In this document: one piece after another, positions 1 through 6,664 of the stretch
Layout: every line of letters starts with the position of its first letter
How positions within the stretch are numbered: position 1 is the first letter of the stretch
Assembly (NCBI GenBank): GCA_964471155.1
Contig: CAYYFX010000124.1
Coordinates: 1-10,580 of the forward strand
Direction of reading: 5' to 3'
DNA: 10,580 bases
Origin: CAYYFX01 sp964471155
GTDB taxonomy: Bacteria > ARS69
Notes under the pieces: generated by a model
Databases searched by the model: none
Told to the model about the DNA's origin: nothing
What the model saw: the letters and a program-made list of their open reading frames with translations, nothing else
Made by a program: the position numbers and the translations under genes

Positions 1-16
1 GGAACGGGCGGGTCAT

Positions 17-40
17 CATCACCTCCCGGCGGCGGTGATG
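17..40. repeat. Inverted repeat, possible stem-loop at window edge
   Basis: CATCACC (17-23) is an exact inverted copy of GGTGATG (34-40), giving a 7-bp stem with a 10-nt loop. It lies downstream of the stop of the leftward gene that ends at 104 and could end its transcript. No T-run follows on either strand, so an intrinsic terminator is not established. The rest of 1-103 shows nothing I can assign. Confidence 0.3.
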
Positions 41-103
41 CGACGATGTCGCGCTCCGGGCGAAGCCGCTACGGGCCGGGCGAGCGGTGGAGCGCGCGAC
101 GCG

Positions 104-823
104 CTACCGGTACAGGGACTTCAACCGGCCCCAGGTGGCGGGCTCCACGGCATACGGGGGCGGCAACACCTCCACGTCCAGGAGCAGCTCCGCGTTGCAG
201 AATCCGTCGAAGATGGGGACCCCGGGGCACAGGGGCGCCGTTTCGGTGCCCCAGTGGTACGAGTGCGTCACGCGGGACAGCGGATAGCAGGTTCCGCAGG
301 CCGCGCCGCCGACGGGCGAGACCGCGGGGTGATCGGACGCGAGACCGATGGGGCTTCCGGGCGCCGCACCGAACTCCACGACCAGCGCGAAGCGGTTCCA
401 GGTGAGGACGTACCACTCGAAGAGGTTCCACCCGGAGACCGGCAGGAAGGTCTGCGTCGCGAGCGGGGTGCCGATCGGGCAGCCGAGGGCATCCGTGGAG
501 TGGACGCCGAACGTCCCGGTGAATCCGTACCCGGGAGGCGCCGCCTGCGGCACATAGAGCCAGCTGGACGCGATGGTCCCGCCGACGCCGGCGCAGTGGG
601 AGGGGAACCACGTGCCCACGCGATCCCCCGGCGCCCAGTTCGTCCAGGTCCAGATCCAGCCCGTGCAGAAGTTGTAGTACGCGACCGTACACGTGCTTCC
701 CCGCGACCATCCGTCGTGGGCGTCCGGCGCGGCACGAGGGAGCCGCTCCAGCGCGGGGGCCGTCGAGTGCGCGAGGACGAACGCTGCGGCCGCGGACAGG
801 GTCCGGCTGATTGCAGATGACAT
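104..823 (-). CDS. Secreted Trp/Cys-rich hypothetical protein
   Basis: I do not recognise this 239-residue protein. The N-terminus looks like a signal peptide: a basic start, a hydrophobic Ala/Leu/Val stretch, and a likely cleavage after about residue 24 (STAPA). It should therefore be exported. The mature part is rich in aromatic residues, with 12 tryptophans including a WIWTWTNW cluster near residues 56-63. It has 8 cysteines, an even number that fits disulfide bonding outside the cytoplasm. No enzyme motif or C-terminal sorting tail is visible. The ATG at 823-821 has a good ribosome site, GAAGGA at 837-832, 8 nt upstream. Composition and the signal peptide favour this strand over the Arg/Gly-rich open frames opposite. 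It is transcribed away from the large surface-protein gene. Confidence 0.72.
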   Translation of the reverse strand: MSSAISRTLSAAAAFVLAHSTAPALERLPRAAPDAHDGWSRGSTCTVAYYNFCTGWIWTWTNWAPGDRVGTWFPSHCAGVGGTIASSWLYVPQAAPPGYGFTGTFGVHSTDALGCPIGTPLATQTFLPVSGWNLFEWYVLTWNRFALVVEFGAAPGSPIGLASDHPAVSPVGGAACGTCYPLSRVTHSYHWGTETAPLCPGVPIFDGFCNAELLLDVEVLPPPYAVEPATWGRLKSLYR

Positions 824-854
824 TCGTCAGGTCCTTCGTGTCGCGACGATCCCC

Positions 855-884
855 AGTGTAACGAGGTCGGGACCCCGGTTCCAA
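855..884 (-). promoter_or_regulatory. Weak candidate sigma-70-type promoter for the 104-823 gene
   Basis: On the minus strand TTGGAA (884-879) and TACACT (860-855) each match 4 of 6 bases of the -35 and -10 consensus, with an 18-bp spacer. Transcription would start near 848, just ahead of the ribosome site. Promoters in such GC-rich genomes are hard to call by eye, so this is only a candidate. The rest of the 824-1007 divergent gap must also hold the promoter for the rightward gene. I saw no convincing match for that one. Confidence 0.22.
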
Positions 885-995
885 GCGGAATCCGGGCCGG
901 GTGGTGGGCGACTCCAGGGTCGCCCGGTACGCGGGCCGACCGGTGTTGCGTCTTGGATCGGGTGTCGCGAACGCGGTACGATCGGATCCTCTTCC

Positions 996-1000
996 GGGAG
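996..1000 (+). promoter_or_regulatory. Ribosome binding site fixing the start at 1008
   Basis: GGGAG lies 7 nt before the ATG at 1008. The codons after that ATG give a clean signal peptide. The frame is open back to an ATG at 693, but those 105 extra residues overlap the divergent gene and would bury the signal peptide. The 1008 start is preferred. Confidence 0.6.
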
Positions 1001-1007
1001 CCGCGGC

Positions 1008-4000
1008 ATGAGGCCAGCGATCGTCCTGCTCGTGACGCTGTCGTGGTCACTCCCCGCCGCGGGCGCCACGTGGCTCGTCCCGTCGCAGATCCCGACCATC
1101 GCGGACGCGCTCGGCGCAGCGTCCCCCGGCGACACCGTGGAGGTGGCCTGCGGCACGTACGCCGAGCACGACCTGGTCCTGAAGAGCGGCGTCGTCCTTC
1201 GCGGCGGGACCGGCGACCCGGCCTGCGTCGTCGTCGACGCCGGATCGGCCGGGCGGATCGCCCTGGGCATGCGCGTCACCGGCGCGTCGATCGAGGGGAT
1301 CACGTTCCGCGGGGGGTTCGAGGCGAGCGGGGCGGACCACGGGCGGGACGCCGCGCCCGACGAGCGCGCGCAGGCCCTGGCGCCGCCGGACCACGACTAT
1401 GGCGGCGGCGGCGCGTTCTTCCTGCTCGGTCCGGACCTCACGATTCGCGCCTGCCGGTTCGTGGCCAACGAGGCCGTCGTCCACGGCGGGGCGCTCCGGA
1501 TCCAGGGCGGGACGGTCCGTCTCGTCGATGTCGTCTTCGAGGACAACGTGGCCGGGAACCAGGGCGGTGCGTTCCATGCGGCGGGTGGCGCGCTGGTGCG
1601 GCTCGACGGTGTCGTGGCGCACGGGAACCGGGCCCGGCATGGCGGCGCGGGGTACGCGTCCTTCTCGCAGATCGAGGCGTCCGGATGCGACTTCCGCGGC
1701 AACGTCGCCGGCGGCGGCGGCGGCGCGCTGCAGCTCTCGCGGACCGGCGCCATGTTCGACGGGTGCACCTTCCTGGAGAACACCGGGCGCCGCGGCGGCG
1801 CGATCGCGATGTACACGGTGCCGGGCACCGGGTTGACCGTCACCGGGAGCACGTTCGCGCGCAACGCCGCACCCACCGGCGCCGCGATCGCGGGGCCCGC
1901 GAACCTCCAGCGCACGATCCTCGCGTTCCACCGGGACGGGCCCGTCGCCGACTGCGGACTGGGCGACCTGCAGCTCTCCTGCTGCGACGTCTTCGGGAAC
2001 GCCGGCGGCGACTTCGTCGGCTGCCTCGCGGACGAGTCCGGGGTCGACGGGAACTTCTCGGCGGACCCGGAGTTCTGCGCGCTCGGCGACGGGAACGTCG
2101 GGCTGCATCTCGGATCGCCCTGCGCGGCGGCGTCCTCCCCGTGCGGCCTGCTCGTCGGGGCCGAGGACGTGGGCTGCGAGGGACTCGACATCACCACCGT
2201 GACCACCGTTCCGCCGGGGCTCGAGGTGGTCGTGGATGACGTGCCGTACACGGCCCCCGTCGGATTCCAGTGGGTCGCGGGCACCACGCACGTGCTGGCG
2301 GCGCCCACGCCCCAAGCGATCGGGCCGGACTCCCGGTGGGCGTTCGCGGGGTGGAGCGACGGGGGGGCGGCGACCCACGAGATCCTCGCGCCGGCGGGCG
2401 ACAGCGAGTTCGCCGCGACGTTCGCGGCCGAGCACCGGCTGGTCATGATCGTGGACGGGAGCGGCACCGTCACGCCGGGCACCGGCTGGCAGCCCGAGGG
2501 CGCCACCGTCGACATCCAGGCGGTCGCCACGCCGCCCGGCGTGTTCGCGCGGTGGGTGGGCGACGGCGCCGGGTCCTACACCGGCACGTCGCCGGTGGCG
2601 CAGATCACGATGCCCGGCCCGGTGACGGAGACCGCGTACTTCTCCCCGGACGGTGACTTCCAGCTCACCATGACGTTCGAGGGCAGCGGCACCGTGGAAC
2701 CGGGGACGGGTCGGCACGCGGTGGGAGAGACGGTCGAGATCCGGGCCACGCCCGCGGCGGGCTGGGACTTCGTCCGGTGGACCGGGAGCGGGTCGGGTTC
2801 CTACACGGGGCCGGACGCCGTGGCCCAGGTCTCGATGTACGACGACCTCGCGCAGCACGCCGAGTTCACGCAGCGGATGCACCCCGTGACGATCACCGCC
2901 ACGGGCGCGGGCACGGTGACGCCGCCGTCGGGCATGTACGCCGAGGGGTCGGTGCTCACCATCCGGGCGACGCCGTCGCCGGGATACTCGTTCGCCGAGT
3001 GGATCGGGGAGGGGCCGGGGTCCTACTCGGGTCCCCAGGCCGTGGCCTCGATCACGGTGCTCGGCCCGATCACCGAGAACGCGATCTTCACGGGTCCCCC
3101 GACGCATCCGCTGACGATGGGGGCCGGCCCGGGCGGCCAGGTCGCACCGCCTTCCGGCGACTACCCGACGGGATCGTACGTGACGATCGAGGCGGTCCCG
3201 GGTCCCGGCTTCGCGTTCCGAAGGTGGCTGGGCGCCGGCCCGGGCTCGTACTCGGGCTCCTCGGCGCGCGCCGTGGTCCAGATGCTCGGCCCGATCACGC
3301 AGACCGCCGAGTTCCGGACGCTGCAATACCGCACCCTGACCATGACGGCGGACCCGGGCGGCAGCGTAACCCCGCCGACCGGCACGTACCTGGAAGGCAG
3401 CGTGGTGACGATCACCGCGATCGCGGACTCCGCGCACCTGTTCATGGGCTGGCAGGGCACCGGTCTGGGCTCCTACAGCGGCACCCTGAATCCGGCCACC
3501 GTGCTGCTCACGACGGAGAACGTCACGCAGCATGCGCGGTTCGCTTCGGCGGCCGTGAGCGTCACGGTGACGACGGAGCCCGCCGGCCTGCCGATCGTCG
3601 TCGACGGCGCGGAGTACACGTCGCCGGGCGTCTTCTCGTGGCTGCTCGGGACGCAGCACCATCTCCAGGTCGACCCCGCGCACGACATCGCCGCGGGGGA
3701 GCGCCATGCGTTCACGGCGTGGGCGGACGGCGTGACGTCCCTGGCCCGGGTCGTGACCGCGGCGCCGCTGGGGTACCACTCCGCCACGTACCGCCACGAG
3801 TACCTCCTCACGCAACCGCCCGATCCGGGCGGGACGACGAGGCCGGGCACCGCGTGGATCGGCGCCGGAACCACGTTCGACATCGAGGCGGTTCCGTCGC
3901 TCAACCACGCGTTCGAAGGGTGGAGCGGCGAGGGACCGGGAGCCTACACGGGCCCCGACACGCGGGCCACGGTCGTGATGGACGGCCCGATCACGGAGAC

Positions 4001-4814
4001 CGCGACCTTCGCGCCGCTCGGCTTCGAGTTCTCCCTGTCCGCGAGCGACACGGACCCTTGGGCGAACCTGGTCCCCGCGACGAACGGCCCGCGCGACGTG
4101 CACCTGTGGCTGACGTGCGCGGAGTTCGGGATCTCGGCGATGGAGGCCACGCTGGCGTCCTCCGGGAACCTCCAGATCTTCGGCTTCCAGCCGGTGGGGA
4201 ACGTGCTCAACGCCGGCGGGGCCACGAACCTGCTGCTCGCGGTCGGCGGCTGCCCGGCCGGCGCGGAGCTTCCGATCCGCCTGGGCCGCTGGACCGTCAT
4301 GGACGACGGCGGTTCGCTGTGCCTGGGAACGGGCGCGCCCGGCGGGTACGCCGCGGTGGAGTGCGATCCCCTGTACCCCGGCGTCGCGGAGAACCCCGTG
4401 GTGGTCGGCTTCTCGTCGAACGGCTCGGCGCCGTGCACGGCGGGCGAGCACGGCTGCGGCACGGGCGGCGGCGGCGCGGCGCGGATGGCGGCGCTGCGGG
4501 CCGGGTGGAACGCGGCGGCGCCCGTCGTCACGGAGAACGCGCTCGTGCTGGCGCCGAACCCGTTCCGGGGCGCGGCGGAGATCACCCTGTCCTTGAAGCA
4601 GGATGCGCACGTCCGCCTGGACGTGTACGACGTGGCCGGCCGCCTGGTGCGGCGGGTGACGGACGAACCGCTTCCCGCAGGTGTGCTGACGCGGCGCTGG
4701 GATTCGCGCGACGCTTCCGGGCGCATGGTGCCGTCGGGGATCTACTTCGTGAGGCTGGACACGTCCTCGGGCTTCCACGCGGTGCGGAAGATCGTGTTCC
4801 TCGGCGCGCGCTGA
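1008..4814 (+). CDS. Large modular surface protein: beta-helix, InlB-B-type repeats, FlgD-like sorting tail
   Basis: The predicted 1268-residue protein is probably exported and held at the cell surface or released. Residues 1-20 form a signal peptide ending in AAGA. Residues about 21-385 form a right-handed beta-helix of the pectate-lyase / polymorphic-membrane-protein type. It opens with VPSQIPTIADALGAASPGDT, carries recurrent GGA(F/I/L) turns, and closes with SADPEFC...SPCGLLVGA..VGC. Residues 393-1001 hold eight modules: A (393-475), five B repeats, a second A (850-931) and a sixth B (932-1001). The B repeats match the divergent InlB-B / bacterial-repeat type and share a W-x-G-x-G-x-GSY(S/T)G core. 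Residues about 1005-1145 are an unassigned, perhaps cohesin-like, beta domain. A Gly-rich linker leads to a FlgD-Ig/Por-type sorting tail at 1179-1268 (APNPFRG, VYDVAGRLVRRV, SGIYFVRL, final Arg). No catalytic residues are obvious, so adhesion or binding is more likely than lyase activity. The gene ends 7 bp from a convergent gene. Confidence 0.85.
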   Translation: MRPAIVLLVTLSWSLPAAGATWLVPSQIPTIADALGAASPGDTVEVACGTYAEHDLVLKSGVVLRGGTGDPACVVVDAGSAGRIALGMRVTGASIEGITFRGGFEASGADHGRDAAPDERAQALAPPDHDYGGGGAFFLLGPDLTIRACRFVANEAVVHGGALRIQGGTVRLVDVVFEDNVAGNQGGAFHAAGGALVRLDGVVAHGNRARHGGAGYASFSQIEASGCDFRGNVAGGGGGALQLSRTGAMFDGCTFLENTGRRGGAIAMYTVPGTGLTVTGSTFARNAAPTGAAIAGPANLQRTILAFHRDGPVADCGLGDLQLSCCDVFGNAGGDFVGCLADESGVDGNFSADPEFCALGDGNVGLHLGSPCAAASSPCGLLVGAEDVGCEGLDITTVTTVPPGLEVVVDDVPYTAPVGFQWVAGTTHVLAAPTPQAIGPDSRWAFAGWSDGGAATHEILAPAGDSEFAATFAAEHRLVMIVDGSGTVTPGTGWQPEGATVDIQAVATPPGVFARWVGDGAGSYTGTSPVAQITMPGPVTETAYFSPDGDFQLTMTFEGSGTVEPGTGRHAVGETVEIRATPAAGWDFVRWTGSGSGSYTGPDAVAQVSMYDDLAQHAEFTQRMHPVTITATGAGTVTPPSGMYAEGSVLTIRATPSPGYSFAEWIGEGPGSYSGPQAVASITVLGPITENAIFTGPPTHPLTMGAGPGGQVAPPSGDYPTGSYVTIEAVPGPGFAFRRWLGAGPGSYSGSSARAVVQMLGPITQTAEFRTLQYRTLTMTADPGGSVTPPTGTYLEGSVVTITAIADSAHLFMGWQGTGLGSYSGTLNPATVLLTTENVTQHARFASAAVSVTVTTEPAGLPIVVDGAEYTSPGVFSWLLGTQHHLQVDPAHDIAAGERHAFTAWADGVTSLARVVTAAPLGYHSATYRHEYLLTQPPDPGGTTRPGTAWIGAGTTFDIEAVPSLNHAFEGWSGEGPGAYTGPDTRATVVMDGPITETATFAPLGFEFSLSASDTDPWANLVPATNGPRDVHLWLTCAEFGISAMEATLASSGNLQIFGFQPVGNVLNAGGATNLLLAVGGCPAGAELPIRLGRWTVMDDGGSLCLGTGAPGGYAAVECDPLYPGVAENPVVVGFSSNGSAPCTAGEHGCGTGGGGAARMAALRAGWNAAAPVVTENALVLAPNPFRGAAEITLSLKQDAHVRLDVYDVAGRLVRRVTDEPLPAGVLTRRWDSRDASGRMVPSGIYFVRLDTSSGFHAVRKIVFLGAR
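2433..4010 (+). repeat. Six in-gene repeats of about 210 bp (InlB-B-type modules)
   Basis: The repeat units lie at 2433-2642, 2658-2867, 2880-3089, 3105-3314, 3330-3542 and 3801-4010. All are 210 bp except the fifth, which is 213 bp. Linkers of 12-15 bp separate the first five. A related but different module precedes the first unit (2184-2432) and the sixth (3555-3800). The units are diverged in DNA and protein but keep the Gly-Thr-Val-x-Pro opening, a Trp, GSY(S/T)G and a final Phe. This is protein-domain duplication rather than a CRISPR-type or mobile repeat. Confidence 0.85.
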
Positions 4815-4820
4815 CGCGCG
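4805..4820. terminator. Stem-loop over the stop codon at a tail-to-tail junction
   Basis: CGCGCG (4805-4810) and CGCGCG (4815-4820) can pair around the loop CTGA, which contains the stop codon of the surface-protein gene. A second small stem, GCGGC/GCCGC (4818-4830), overlaps it and reaches into the opposing gene. Only 7 bp separate the two stops, so a shared two-way terminator would have to lie here. There is no T-run on either side and the call is weak. Confidence 0.25.
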
Positions 4821-4821
4821 G

Positions 4822-5511
4822 CTACGCCGCCGCGATCCAGAAGCACCCCACCACGATGGCCGCGGCCCCGCACGTGCCGAGCATCACGCGGAACACGTTC
4901 CGTCCCTTGCGGCCGGACTGCTCGGCGATCTCGCCGACGACGCGCGCGAAGACGCCCATGGCCGCGATCGTGCCGACGCCGAAGCCCGTGAGGTAGGCGA
5001 TGGCGTCGCCCCGCGTGGGCAGCGCCAGCGCCGGCAGCACCGCGAGGAAGTGCGAGCTCCCGGCGAGCCCGTGCAGGATGCCGATGCCGAAGGCCGCGTG
5101 CCGGTGATCGTGCACGGGCGCGGACTCCGCGGCGGCGGCGTGCGCGCGCCCCGGCCCGTGCACGTGAACGTGCGCGTGCACCTCGCCGTCGTGGTCGTGC
5201 TCGTGGACGTGCACGTGCGCCTTCAGCGCCACGTGCAGGGCCCACAGCCCGATGCCGATGAGCACGAGCCCCACGATCTTCTCCGCGAAGTGCGAGAGCT
5301 GCTCCAGCGGCAGCGCCTCGCGCAGCAGCAGGGCGAGCACCCCGACGACGATCACGCCGGACGTGTGCCCGAGTCCCCACCGGATGCCGCCGATCCAGCC
5401 GCGGCGTCCGTCCCGCGCCACGATGGGCGCGACCGCCGCCAGATGGTCCGGACCCGCCGTGACATGCACCGAACCCGCGAGCAGTCCCGCCACCAGCGAA
5501 CCGAGGATCAC
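4822..5511 (-). CDS. UreH/RcnA-like nickel/cobalt-type membrane transporter with His-rich loop
   Basis: This 229-residue polytopic membrane protein resembles the UreH / NiCoT / RcnA group, which moves Ni2+ or Co2+ across the cytoplasmic membrane. Segment 1 carries H16...D22-H23 in HVTAGPDHLAAV, close to the NiCoT H-x4-D-H signature but with one extra spacer residue. G-L-G-H at 46-49 and LHGLAGS at 146-152 are also family-like. Between the two hydrophobic halves, residues 99-138 hold 13 histidines, as in the metal-binding loop of RcnA. Six or so membrane spans are visible. The GTG start at 5511 overlaps the stop of the ankyrin gene as GTGA and has GGAGG 7 nt upstream. Upstream codons in this frame only shadow the ankyrin gene. 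Import versus export, and the metal, cannot be told from sequence. A related sulfite-exporter or cytochrome-assembly-like membrane protein is an alternative. Confidence 0.8.
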   Translation of the reverse strand: MILGSLVAGLLAGSVHVTAGPDHLAAVAPIVARDGRRGWIGGIRWGLGHTSGVIVVGVLALLLREALPLEQLSHFAEKIVGLVLIGIGLWALHVALKAHVHVHEHDHDGEVHAHVHVHGPGRAHAAAAESAPVHDHRHAAFGIGILHGLAGSSHFLAVLPALALPTRGDAIAYLTGFGVGTIAAMGVFARVVGEIAEQSGRKGRNVFRVMLGTCGAAAIVVGCFWIAAA

Positions 5512-6608
5512 TTCCGTCCCTCCCGGCGTCTGGCGCCGCGCCGCTTGAGCGTGGCCACCACGAGCTTGTGTCCCGCGGCCTCCGCCCAGAAGAGCGGGGT
5601 GCGGCCGTCGGCGTCCTTCGCGTTCGGATCGGCGCCGCCGTCGATCAGCTTCTCCACCGTGAGCGCGCGTCCCGCGCCCGCGGCCAGGTGCAGCGGGGTG
5701 CGGCCGTCCGCATCCACCGCCTTCACGTCCGCCCGCCGGGACAGCAGGAGGTCCACCACGTCGTCGTGCCCCGCGGCCACCGCGGCATGCAGCGGCGTGC
5801 GGCCCTCGCGGTCCTCGACGTCCCCGGCCGCACCGCGATCCAGCAGGATCTCCGCCACCGCCGCATCCTCCGCGCGGTGCAGCGGCGTCACGCCCCAGTT
5901 GTCCGCGGCGTCCGCGCGCGCGCCGTGCGACAGCAGCACGACCAGAAGCCCCCGGTGCCCGCGGGAGGCCGCGATGTGCAGGGGCGTCTGCCCCTGACCG
6001 TCCGCGGCGTCCGCGCGCGCCCCCGAGTCCAGCAGCACCTCGACCACCGCCTCGTCCTCCAGGCGGCCCAGGGCCGTCTCCTCGCGCGCGGAGACGGGCT
6101 GCCCGAGGCGATCGCCGTCGTCCCCGAGGAGCACGTCCGCCAGGACCTCCGCCCCGCGCCGGCACGCCACGTGCAGCGGCGTGAGCCCCGCCTCGTCCGG
6201 CGCCGCGGCGTCGGCCTGCTTCGCGAGCAGCTTACGCACGAGCGCCGCGTCCGCCCAGGTCACGGCCAGGTGGAGCGGCGTGGCGCCGCGCGCATCCCGC
6301 GACGCGGCGGAGGCACCGTGCCCCAGCAGCAGCTCGATCATGACGGGGTCCCCGCGGCCCTCGCGGTCCGCTGCACCGCACGCGAGGTGCAGCGCGCGGG
6401 AGCGCGGCATGGCGGCCTCCGCCGCCTCCAGATCCGCGCCGGCCTCGGCGAGCTGGCGCACGACCTCGAAGCGGCGACCCCGCACGGCGATGTGCAGGGG
6501 GGCGCGGCCCTCGTCGTCGCGGGCGTTCAGGTCCGCGCCGGCCGCGATGGCCTCGGCCAGGGGACCGGTCTGTCCGGATTCCGCCAGCCAGTGAAGGTCG
6601 TGTTCCAT
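5508..6608 (-). CDS. Cytoplasmic ankyrin-repeat protein
   Basis: The 366-residue protein is almost entirely ankyrin repeats, roughly 10 to 11 units, and would act as a protein-binding scaffold. (T/A)-P-L-H/F-x-A repeat starts are seen at about residues 37, 110, 143, 208, 241, 271, 304 and 337, with a less regular one near 73. Two units, about 178-207 and 241-270, are only 30 residues long and have a shortened first helix (EDEAVVEVLL and EDAAVAEILL). The C-terminus is a basic tail. There is no signal peptide or membrane span, so it should stay in the cytoplasm. The ATG at 6608 follows GGAGG (6617-6613) by 4 nt. The frame stays open far upstream, but those codons only shadow the dehydrogenase gene. 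Its stop overlaps the start of the metal-transporter gene, so its partner may be that membrane protein. This is inferred from position only. Confidence 0.88.
   Translation of the reverse strand: MEHDLHWLAESGQTGPLAEAIAAGADLNARDDEGRAPLHIAVRGRRFEVVRQLAEAGADLEAAEAAMPRSRALHLACGAADREGRGDPVMIELLLGHGASAASRDARGATPLHLAVTWADAALVRKLLAKQADAAAPDEAGLTPLHVACRRGAEVLADVLLGDDGDRLGQPVSAREETALGRLEDEAVVEVLLDSGARADAADGQGQTPLHIAASRGHRGLLVVLLSHGARADAADNWGVTPLHRAEDAAVAEILLDRGAAGDVEDREGRTPLHAAVAAGHDDVVDLLLSRRADVKAVDADGRTPLHLAAGAGRALTVEKLIDGGADPNAKDADGRTPLFWAEAAGHKLVVATLKRRGARRREGRK
5519..5523 (-). promoter_or_regulatory. Ribosome binding site inside the ankyrin gene for the metal transporter
   Basis: On the minus strand GGAGG lies 7 nt before the GTG at 5511-5509, within the last codons of the ankyrin gene. 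With the GTGA overlap, this fixes the GTG as the start and points to translational coupling. Confidence 0.65.
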
Positions 6609-6630
6609 TTCGCCTCCGTCCGGGCGATGG

Positions 6631-6639
6631 AGTCTAACA
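6631..6639 (-). promoter_or_regulatory. Candidate extended -10 element ahead of the ankyrin gene
   Basis: On the minus strand TGT-TAGACT (6639-6631) fits the extended -10 pattern TGn-TAnnnT. It lies in the 56-bp gap between the dehydrogenase stop and the ankyrin start. No -35 match is seen at the usual distance. If real, it would give the ankyrin/metal-transporter pair its own promoter with a leader of about 16 nt. Confidence 0.25.
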
Positions 6640-6664
6640 CCGCGCTCGTCCTTACGCTCCGTCG

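Noticed and set aside
35..820. A 261-codon plus-strand open frame opposite the secreted Trp/Cys-rich protein
   Set aside because: It is Arg/Gly/Glu-rich with no signal peptide or motif. The minus-strand frame has a signal peptide and a good ribosome site.
953..982. TTGGAT (953-958) and TACGAT (977-982) as the promoter of the surface-protein gene
   Set aside because: The -35 match is only 3 of 6. The pairing is no better than expected by chance in a gap that was searched freely.
693..1007. An upstream ATG giving a 1373-residue version of the surface protein
   Set aside because: The extra 105 residues overlap the divergent gene and lack a signal peptide. The ATG at 1008 has a ribosome site and a clean signal sequence.
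2433..4010. The regular repeats as a CRISPR array or satellite DNA
   Set aside because: Units are about 210 bp, diverged, in frame and protein-domain sized, without short identical repeats and unique spacers.
1047..4778. A 1243-codon open frame antisense to the surface-protein gene
   Set aside because: Its product is Arg/Gly/His-rich with no domain pattern. Long antisense frames are common in DNA this GC-rich, while the plus-strand frame has clear repeated domains.
2777..4996. A 739-codon open frame in another plus-strand frame
   Set aside because: It is a shadow of the surface-protein repeats. Composition is Arg/Gly-rich and there is no credible start or domain.
5512..6165. A metal transporter extended upstream to 447 residues
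   Set aside because: The added part is low-complexity Gly/Arg reading of the ankyrin gene in the wrong frame. The GTG at 5511 has GGAGG and a GTGA overlap.
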